Under the pieces are notes generated by a model. That model searched no databases and was not told the origin of the DNA. It worked only from the letters and a program-made list of their open reading frames with translations. The translations under genes were made by a program, and so were the position numbers. A DNA stretch of 64,000 nucleotides from Arabidopsis thaliana (taxonomy: Eukaryota; Streptophyta; Magnoliopsida; Brassicales; Brassicaceae): contig NC_003076.8 in the NCBI RefSeq assembly GCF_000001735.4, forward strand, positions 16,867,835 through 16,931,834, in the 5' to 3' direction. Shown one piece after another: positions 56,268-64,000 of this stretch (position 1 is its first letter; each line of letters starts with the position of its first letter).

Positions 56268-57017
56268 CTAAGTCATGATCATATCTGCTGATGCAAGAAG
56301 CATCTTCATGCGACTCTCTTCCTTAAATCTTGCTCTCTCTTTAATCCTTTGAACCTCCTTCTGAATCTTCTCACTCCCCATCTCGTCTTTCTCCATCTTC
56401 ACTAATCTCTCCCCACTGATCTCACCAATTAACACTTTCCTCCTCAAATCTGGATTGTTACTATCTCCCATGTTGAACAGAATCGACCTGTACTTTGCTT
56501 TTTGAGGTCCCATGAAACAACCTTATTTCTCAAACATTGCAGATTCCACAGATACAGCCACAACCCAAGGATCACAAACAGTCATGACTCGTCTCTTCAT
56601 CTCCGTGTCAACAACCTCAGTAGCGACTTTAGCCAAAGATGATTGAAGAATCTCATGCACTTTATCTCGTTTTGAATCTCCAGTCTTCTTCATCGTTGAA
56701 TGCGTCGGAATCTTCACCGGAGTTTCTCTATCACGACTCTTTTCTCTACCTGAAGCATAATGAATCTTCATCCAAAGATCCCGAAGAATCCTTCCTTCCG
56801 ATCGAATTTTAGGGTTTTTGTGATCAATGAAGAATCCCAAACCCTTCCCCATGGAGGTTTTGCAGACCACGTCACAAACAAGTGACTTAGGTGCTTCCTT
56901 CAAACGATTCATAGCATCGACAAACCTCAATACCTCTGGAGAACTCTCAGCACCTTTCACAGACTTAGCCGCTCTAAGTGCTGCCTCGAACAACTCCAAG
57001 AACTCTCGCCTCTGCAT
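56268..57017 (-). pseudogene. TFIIS-like gene interrupted by an in-frame stop codon
   Basis: Minus strand. Codons 1-164 (start 57017, MQRREFLELFEAALRAAKSV) hold a TFIIS N-terminal LW domain (RILRDLWMKIHY) and the start of the central domain (KRDKVHEILQSSLAKVATEV ... SVESAMFEK). A TAA at 56523-56525 follows, then the same frame continues for 84 more codons as GCFMGPQKAKYRSILFNMGD and NPDLRRKVLIGEI, the rest of the TFIIS central domain, ending at 56268. A single TTA-to-TAA change would explain the stop. The C-terminal zinc ribbon, essential for RNA polymerase II cleavage stimulation, is absent. It may be a 164-aa truncated gene, a readthrough product or a young pseudogene. I believe it is At5g42325. 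Confidence 0.65.
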
Positions 57018-57954
57018 CGTTCTCTGTTTGATCTCTCGGTAATAACTAGGGTTTCAAAAGCAACGAAAGAGGAGAGAAATTAGTAATTGTTGGAATGGTC
57101 TCTCGATCTCCCTGATGTGGTTATATAAAGACTATAAGAGAGATAGACTCTAATCCAAGACCAGGTAGGTTTTGTTAGTTGCACATACTTTTACTTGCTA
57201 TCAAAGCCTGCCCGAAGTTTCCTTTTTTCGTCTCTGTTTGTATATATTTTCCTTTTTTCTTCAGAATATAATAAAGTCATTAATTTTGTTTTCGTTTTAA
57301 AAATCCAGTAAGTAATTCAATATCTGAATTATATATATATTTGTAATTTTCATTATTTAAGAATTTTTTCAAATCTTAAATCATATAAATACATAAATCA
57401 TATTTCCATGACAGATAAAAAAATTTCACATATTTTTATAAGTAGCAGATAAAAATCATTATTTTGTAATGATGCGTGCAATTAAATTCAGTGAAAAATT
57501 AATACAAATATTTATGCTTAAAGCAAAACCATGTATCCAATTCATAAGCGTGAGAAAGAAGCTCCTCGTTGAAAGGGTATCACTTTGGTTACATTCTTCA
57601 CCTTCTGCTCAAACTTTACTATATAGAAAACTTATGACTAAACTCATTTACATATGTTCATAGAGTGATTTTTAAAGACATTATATAGGATAAGACATGT
57701 AATTTGACTTGCTATGGGTTTGTCATCATGACAACAATCGAATGCGATTGAAAATAAATTTTAGTTTTTTGACGAGATACAACCACAGAGTACGTGCTAG
57801 TACATTGCTTGATCAAATTGGGTAAATAACAGGATAATAATGATAGAAAAAATATATATATAGCATGGTGCTTTGTTATCTTGCCAAGAACAAGATGGCC
57901 TATCATGATGATATTTATCTCCACTTTATAATTTCCCTAAAAGCCATTAATTTA
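57018..57954. other. Intergenic, promoter of the TFIIS-like gene
   Basis: AT-rich; 57588-57660 is the sister copy of the segment at 54986-55068. No gene recognised. Confidence 0.5.
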
Positions 57955-58495
57955 CTAATTAAATTACAAATTAGTGTTGAGTGTTGACCAATTGACCAAT
58001 TTAAGACTTTGAACATTTGACTAAACTAAGTTTAGTATGTGATTTCTCCTAGCAAAAAAAAAAGGTTTAGTATGTGATTTGTTGGACTTTATGAAATAAC
58101 CAGATTAAAATGTAATGGGTAAATCCCACACCAACAAACAGTGATAATTCTCAAGTAAACATAATTTGAAATTTGACTCCATTTAAAATTGTTAGAAAAT
58201 AATTATTTTTGTGTTAGAATTCTAGCTAGTTAGACACTTTGGAAAAAACTAGTAATTACAAATTAATGTTAAATTTGACCATTTAACCAAATTTAAAAGT
58301 TGACCATTTGACTAATTCAAGTTTAATATGTGAAGTTTTTTTTTTATAACTTTATGCAAGATCCGACATCAACAAACAAACAACGTTAGTTATTTAACAT
58401 AATTTTAACTTGACTCCATTAAAAAATTTGTTAGGAAATAGTATAAATTTTAGTGATAGTATGAGCTGTTTATGCACTTTGCAAAAAATTAGTAT
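57955..58495. repeat. Diverged tandem duplication (about 290 bp) rich in TTGAC words
   Basis: Unit 1 (about 57958-58250) and unit 2 (about 58253-58495) share, in order, TAATTACAAATTA-TGTT, TTGACCA, TTTGACTAA, AAGTTTA-TATGTGA, TTATG, CAACAAACA, ACATAATTT, TTGACTCCATT and GCACTTTG/ACACTTTGG. TTGAC, the W-box core bound by WRKY factors, occurs many times. Confidence 0.65.
58030..58080. repeat. 16-bp direct repeat flanking CTCCTAGC + poly(A)
   Basis: GTTTAGTATGTGATTT at 58030-58045 and 58065-58080, with CTCCTAGC, ten A and a G between. It lies inside unit 1 of the larger duplication and is absent from unit 2, so it is younger than that duplication. Confidence 0.7.
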
Positions 58496-58837
58496 TTGTT
58501 TCCTATTGACTATTAATAGTCATAACTCATAAACAATAATATCTTTTTATATAAACCTTTCTCTTTACAATTAACCTGTAAAGTCCACGAGTAAAGTAGC
58601 TAACCTCGTAGACTTGTCCGAAACAAGGTAATGTTTTTTTCTCAATAATCAAAAACGGTTTTAATTTGGAAATAAATCATTTCCATCTGAAATCTCAAGC
58701 AATCTTGACCGTCGGATCAAATTAATACAACCGTTAGACCTTAGAGGCGCTCCTTCTCTCATAAAGCTGTCAAACAAATCTTCTTTCTCTTTCTCTATTT
58801 TCAGAAATTCGAAATCTCTTGAAGAAGCTTTTTGGCT
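58496..58837. other. Promoter and leader of the KEN-box protein gene
   Basis: ACCGTCGGATCAAATTAATA and AACCGTTAGA (58707-58738) carry an AACCGTTA-type MSA/MYB3R-like word; a CT-rich leader follows. Confidence 0.4.
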
Positions 58838-59536
58838 ATGTCGAAGATGAGATCTTACCTGAAACCACCGCTTCCCAAATCTCCGATCCGTCTCCGTTCA
58901 CGTCAAGTCCTTCACTCTTCTCTCCAAACCCCATCGCCAGGTAATTTCAAATTTCTCGATCAATTCGATTCAGTTTCGATTTCTTCTCTCGTTTTCTTTG
59001 CTTGATTCCCGTCAAATTTAGGTTTTCTAAAGCCGGGACGAAGATTGAGTGACGTAGATCTAAACCCTAAACCCCAAATCAAATACTCATCAATCTCTAG
59101 CGAGATACATGCTTTAGCAAAGATGGTGAAAGACGAGTTTGCTGAAGAAGAGGATCGCAAAAAGTCTTCGAATTTGGAGAGTTTGGCAAAGAATTCAGTT
59201 CCGTTATTCGAGAGAGGGAGGTTTTACGAGGAGTATTCGGCTAAACGGAACGAGAGATTGAGGAGGAAGAAAGGAGAAGAAGCTGTAGAAGGAGGAGTTG
59301 TGAAAGGAACTCCTTATAATCTCGGAGTTAATCATGAACCGATGACGAATAAGAGACGAGGAACGGCGAAGAAGGAGAGCATCAAGAAGACGGTGGTGTC
59401 TATGGTTGAGAGTAGTAGTATACCGAGGTATTCTCTGAGGAGTATGGCTAAGGAGAATAGGAAGCCACCGCTTCCGCTTAATGTCGCTGTAAGTGCGATG
59501 AAGAGTGTTACTACACGAAAGGGTAGGAGAATCTGA
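58838..59536 (+). CDS. Small basic plant protein with KEN box, function unknown
   Basis: Two exons, 58838-58940 and 59022-59536; 205 aa. Very basic and Ser-rich, no membrane segment, probably disordered. A KPPLP word occurs near both ends (YLKPPLPKSP and RKPPLPLNVAV). KEN occurs in RSMAKENRKPP, and GRRLSDVDLN is a near miss to a destruction box; KEN and D boxes mark proteins degraded by the anaphase-promoting complex. The promoter has an AACCGTTA word like the mitosis-specific activator element. Together these hint at a cell-cycle regulated protein, but that is inference. I do not recognise a domain. Probably At5g42330. Confidence 0.75.
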
Positions 59537-60251
59537 AACTGAGGTGTGTTTTTGTATGAAACCGAAAACTAGAGATTTGGTTTCTTGAAATTTATTTTGG
59601 TATTGTTTTTGCTTGTGGATTTCGATTAAATCCATGGATGTTTTGTTTTCTTGATTGCTTTTACATTGAGATAAGCTTTATCTACAGAATGTTTTGTTCA
59701 TCAAATGCAGTTTTGGTGTTTCTTTAGTAGCTTGAGTTAGTTAGATGAGTAGATTGAAAAGCCTCTTGCTTTGAAAACGAATTCGGTTTTTAGAAATGGA
59801 ACAGAAAATCCTAGAGATTTACGTCAATGAAGTTGGTTTCAACAGAGGAGAGATTAAGCCTCTTGCTTTGTACAGCCTGCAACACAAGTAGTGGCTTGCT
59901 TGCTTTCTTTCGACTAACAGGAAGCGAGCCTTTAGGCGTACACAAGAAGCGCACACTCCCATTTAGCGCTCTCGTTTAAACGTTATGAATTCGACTGTGA
60001 TGCCTTTCAGGCTTAGAAAGGTTTATCTGGTGGATCCGTGTGGTGTTTCCACCTTTTTATACAACAATCAACTTTGAGGAATTATCAACGTGAGAGTTAG
60101 AAATTACAGAGAGGAAAATCAAATAGTATATGACTAAATGGAAGAGGATATACAAATATACAACAGACACTGGTTTGATACAGAATGAAAAAAAATAAAA
60201 AAATTATGAAACCTATAATTACAGTAGAAGATGAAAATGTTTAGAACAAGT
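59537..60251. other. Convergent 3' region of the KEN-box gene and PUB15
   Basis: 3' flanks. 59860-60050 is more GC-rich than expected for a spacer (AAGCGAGCCTTTAGGCGTAC, CCATTTAGCGCTCTCG) but gives no readable frame. Confidence 0.45.
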
Positions 60252-62533
60252 CTAAATTTGTTCAGATTTGCTTATGAGTTGTATAAGAGCATTTGCTTTT
60301 CTCTGAGCTCTGTTTGTTCCAGAGGTGGTTATTTCTACCAGATATTCATAAACTCCGAATTGAAGCGCTGCGAGGATAAAAGACGAGTTGTTAGAGCCTA
60401 GTTCAAGCAGCACCGAGGTCGCACACTCTTTGTTTTTCGGGGTGCCTTGTCTGATGAATTCCACAAGTGTTTCAATGAAGGAGAGTTGTCCAATGGCTTG
60501 ACGTCCTTCAGGGTGTGATGCAAGCAGCAACAGAATCGAAAGCGCTTCATCGATCATCCCTAAGTTTTTATCTTTAAGAAGGTTAAGCAAAGGTTGAACA
60601 ATACCAGCATCGATAGCTCTTCCTTTATTAGCTGAGTTAAGAGACAAGTTAAAGAGTGCAGTGAGAGCATCTTTCTTCCCTCTTAATGTCCCATGTTGTA
60701 GTAAATCGACTAAAGGCGGTATCCCATTCGATAATCCGATAGTTACTTTGTTCTCATCGAGCATCGATAAACTAAACAAAGCTGCAGCAGAGTTCTCTCT
60801 TGCCTCTCTGTTTCCATTTTCAAGGATTTCAATAATGTTTGGAATAGCTCCTTCATTTGAAATGAGTTTCTTGTTGACCTCGTCGATAGATAGATTCAAC
60901 AATGTCGTTACCGCGTTTTCTTGGATTCCTGAATCAGGGTAAGAAAGGAGTTGAACTAACAAAGGAATCGCTCCTGCATTCGCTATTAAAACGCGGTTCT
61001 CGGGATTTTCTCTGGCTAGCAAACGCATCTGCTTCACTGATCTTCGTTGTTCTTCCAGTTGGCTTGACGATAACGCTTCCACCAGCAAAGAGACCTCATC
61101 TTTCTGCTCATTTTGTGAGTCAGGACTTACTTCTTTCTCTGGAATCTTGAAATTGTTCTTCTCACACCACTGCATAATCAAGTTCTTTAAAGCGAAGTTA
61201 GGTGCAAGAGAGAGATGATCTAACTCCTGTCTTGTTTTAGGACAAGTCTTATGTCCTGCGTCAAACCATTTCTGTATACTCTCCTTCTCATATGTCTATA
61301 AAACAAACATATTATTATGTTAGTTTCAAGTACGTACCAAGGAAGTTTGAACCAAACCATAAGTTCAATTACCTGTCCAGTGGCGATGATAACCGGGTCA
61401 AGCATTATTTCGAGTGTTATAGGACACAAAAACTCATGAGGTAATATTAGAGACGTTGACTTGGTGATTGCTTTATTGATGACGGGTTGGTAGAGAATGT
61501 CGGTAGCTTCAAGACCTTGAAGCTTCTTGAACTTGTTAAGAAGCTCAATGATATGTTGTTTAGTCTCTATGTTCAAACCTCCTTTGTCTTGGATTAAGCT
61601 TTGTATGGCTATAGTTTCTGTCTTTAAATCATCAATTGTTTGTAGCTCAAGCTTTTTCGCTAGCCTCTCTATTATCGCGCTATCTGCGTTTCGAGGATCG
61701 GTTTTTGAGAATACCACCATCATGTCTACTGCTAGCTCTATGTCTTGTGTATCTGTTCTTCTTTTTGCTTTTTTCAGTTGTTTACACAATGAATCAATCT
61801 ACCACAAAAATAAAATGGCTCATTACAGAAACTACACAGTGTAGATAAAGAAAGAAAAAAAAACTTTTAGGTTAAATATCCGAAAAGTTTTGGGCCGAGA
61901 CCCGTACATCGCACCCGGAAAGGGAACACATAATTTACCTCGTCTTTCGCATCACCAGAAATCATTAATTCATCAAAAGGAGCTTTAACAAGAACACGAT
62001 TCAACTTTTCGTAAATCGAATGAAATCTCGTCATCATTGTTTCGCCATCCAATGCCTATAATCAAAATAACCGTAACACAATTAAAGGTTACGTAGGAGA
62101 CAATCAATCAAAAAATTGTCACCAAAATGAGTTTTACCATATAGATTTTACTGCCATTGCTGCAAGTTTCTAATAATTTCTTGGCAGCAAGAAACACTTT
62201 CCTCAAACGATTTAAAAAATGCTTGCAACTTGGTGATTCAAAACCTCGAATCTCATCCAAAAATGGAATAAGAATCTTCAATCGTCTAACGAGATTAAAA
62301 CATTCTTTTTGTTGTGTTCTTCGATAACCGTTAATCTGATCCAAAAACTCGACAATCGATACGATATCGCTCACCAATCCTTCACAATCATCATCATCTT
62401 CTTTCACTTCTTCCTCATGAATCTCCACCGCATCCACAACCTCATCGTGAATCGGTTCTTCTGCGGTAACTTCTTCATCACGGTTCTCTGCATCTCCTGT
62501 GGCTTCTTCATCTGTATCCATCACATCGACCAT
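60252..62533 (-). CDS. PUB15: U-box E3 ubiquitin ligase with ARM repeats, PUB15
   Basis: Four exons on the minus strand: 62533-62138, 62055-61939, 61798-61373, 61295-60252; 660 aa. After an acidic start (residues 8-50, many Glu and Asp) comes the U-box N-terminal (UND) helical region to about 280. The U-box spans about 290-363 ([20 protein letters not shown] ... [20 protein letters not shown]) and is cut by intron 3. Armadillo repeats follow from about 390 to 650 ([60 protein letters not shown]). Domain order UND-U-box-ARM is that of PUB10-19 type ligases, which pair with E2 enzymes through the U-box and pick substrates through ARM repeats. Substrate unknown. I believe it is At5g42340. Confidence 0.95.
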
Positions 62534-63780
62534 TAGAGACTCTCTATCGCGTTTGAATTGATTCCAAAGATGTTGAAGGAAAAAGCAAACGTTAAGGAAA
62601 TTGTAAGATTAATTTTCTCTTGTTTCATTTTTAGAGACAAAAGAAAAAAAAGATTTGTTTTTCTTCTCACCCAACTTTTTTTGAAATGTGATTCTCACAA
62701 ATCAGATTTTTGCGGGACAGGACATATATCCTAAAAGAGTGCTTCTCCTATGGATATCAAAAAAAAAAAATCAATAAATAAAAATTCATTTTCATCATCT
62801 TCCTCAAATTCGACCACCCTCTTATGATTTTACTATTTTTTTTGTTTTTGTATAAACTAACCAAATTTTGGTCAGAATGTTTTTTGTTCTGTTATATAAC
62901 ATGGATTTACTAATAGTTAGTGTAGAATTTTGAGAAATAATAGATATTGAAATAGTGCGGAAGCTTAATAAATAATAAAGCAATAAGGAGACAGACAAAA
63001 GATTGAGGTATTGGTTGGTTCAATTTCAATCCAACCACTCGTTCAATGGCTTTTTAATTAGTTGTAATCATACTAAATGGTTTTCTTAAAGTTAATACAT
63101 GCTATATTTAATTGACCAATAAGACATTTTAATTATTATTTTTTGTCAATTTTTGTTAAGAATAGTAAAATTAATCTTTTTAGATATAGACATATAAATT
63201 ATTGTTTTAATTTAGTGAATAAAAACTAGTACAAATATCAAAACTGCTTCTGCCCAATTCTTCTCCGAAATTCTTAGTAGCCTAAATGAGAACATCCATT
63301 TGAAAGATGAAATTTCTCAGTCCAAGATTTTCAAAATAGTAGGATTGTTCTGTCCAAGATTACTAGTAGGATTTCTCTGTCAAAAATTTCACAATTAGTA
63401 GGATTTATCTCAGTCCAAGATTTTCATAACTAAATATATTGTAAAATTTTCATATTTCAACTATATGTCAATAGCTGATTTACAATATTTATTTTATTGT
63501 GTTTATTAATATATCAATTTATTAAGTATTAATTTCTAAATATTTGCTGTATTACTAAATTTCAAGCCCAAATTATTTTTTATCTTATACTATTTTTGTG
63601 ATATGCTAATTACAAATTACTTAGCAAAATTACATCTTAGCACCTCTTTATTTTTCTTCTTCTTTTATTTGCGAGAAAGACAACAATTCAGTCTCTCCTG
63701 TCTCCTACATGACTTAAAAATTAAAATAAAACGAAAAGGGAAAGCGAAATTGTTCCTTCCTTTTTAGCCTTTTAGGTCTT
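62534..63780. other. Intergenic, PUB15 promoter and spacer
   Basis: AT-rich, with a short imperfect repeat at 63316-63425; no gene seen. Confidence 0.5.
63316..63425. repeat. Imperfect tandem repeat, about 35 bp unit
   Basis: AGTCCAAGATTTTCAAAAT / GTCCAAGATTACTAGTAGG / AAATTTCACAATTAGTAGGA / AGTCCAAGATTTTCATAA: three to four diverged units, each with AGTAGGATT and a TCT(C)-GTC link. Confidence 0.6.
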
Positions 63781-64000
63781 CGAATTCTCAATTTTCTTCG
63801 GTGATTTCTAAAATCTGCTTTGGATTTGGAGAAACAACTCTGTCTATGTATGAATCTCGTTTCGAATCTCCGGAGTTTGCTCAATGTAAGTGAGTTCTTC
63901 GATTTGGTTACTTTCAGAAGCGAAATTTCAAAAACTACTTGTAGTTTGGTGCTACGATTCAGATTTGTAGTTTCTGGAGCTGGTAATGAACAGGTTACTT
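63781..64000 (+). other. Probable 5' leader of the next gene to the right
   Basis: Leader-like composition (TTCTTCGGTGATTTCTAAA, TGAATCTCGTTTCGAATC) with a good donor CTCAAT/GTAAGTGAG at about 63889. The coding part lies outside the window. Confidence 0.4.

Overview
The window is nuclear DNA of a crucifer and almost certainly Arabidopsis thaliana (chromosome 5, around loci At5g42210 to At5g42340). It has intron-rich, GT-AG spliced genes with AT-rich introns. The gene order matches what I remember of that region: MFS transporter, ubiquitin-like/BAG6-type protein, SCPL41, SCPL42, alcohol dehydrogenase, BGLU12, FTSH5/VAR1, C1-domain protein, UBL5, CRP1, zinc carboxypeptidase, TFIIS-like gene, PUB15. 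Where I know the family length, my spliced models reproduce it (SCPL41 469 aa, SCPL42 473 aa, FTSH5 704 aa, CRP1 709 aa, PUB15 660 aa). Locus names come from memory, not from a search. Exon borders were read by eye, and every junction was checked for GT/AG and reading frame.

Layout. 1-9.6 kb: 3' part of an MFS transporter, a gap with a small Helitron and a Copia relic, then a 17-exon ubiquitin-like gene. 10.7-24.1 kb: an accessory block in which two tandem serine carboxypeptidase-like genes are interleaved with four small cysteine-rich (defensin-like) secreted peptide genes and much repeat material. 26-32.4 kb: an alcohol-dehydrogenase-like gene and an intronless GH1 beta-glucosidase. 34.8-40.2 kb: the thylakoid protease FTSH5, convergent with a large C1/DC1 protein carrying a long Asp-rich insert. 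40.2-44.2 kb: a region rich in GTACGTAC motifs with a 21-bp tandem array, then a small hydrophilic LEA-like gene. 45.8-53.5 kb: UBL5, the chloroplast PPR protein CRP1 and a metallocarboxypeptidase. 53.5-57 kb: segmental duplications, a decayed shaggy/GSK3 kinase pseudogene and a TFIIS-like gene broken by an in-frame stop. 58.8-62.5 kb: a small basic KEN-box protein gene convergent with the U-box E3 ligase gene PUB15. The last 1.5 kb is the promoter and probable leader of the next gene.

The genes are independent plant loci; there is no operon or obvious pathway cluster. FTSH5 and CRP1 both serve the chloroplast. UBL5, PUB15 and the BAG6-like protein belong to ubiquitin-type biology. The defensin-like peptides and SCPL enzymes are secretory.

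Most unusual signal: at least eight places hold a 13-18 bp direct repeat flanking a tiny insert that is a short C-ending tag plus a poly(A) run, or a simple A-rich tail. They look like target-site duplications around extremely truncated retroposons. I found no prokaryote-style system, CRISPR array or new multi-gene machinery.
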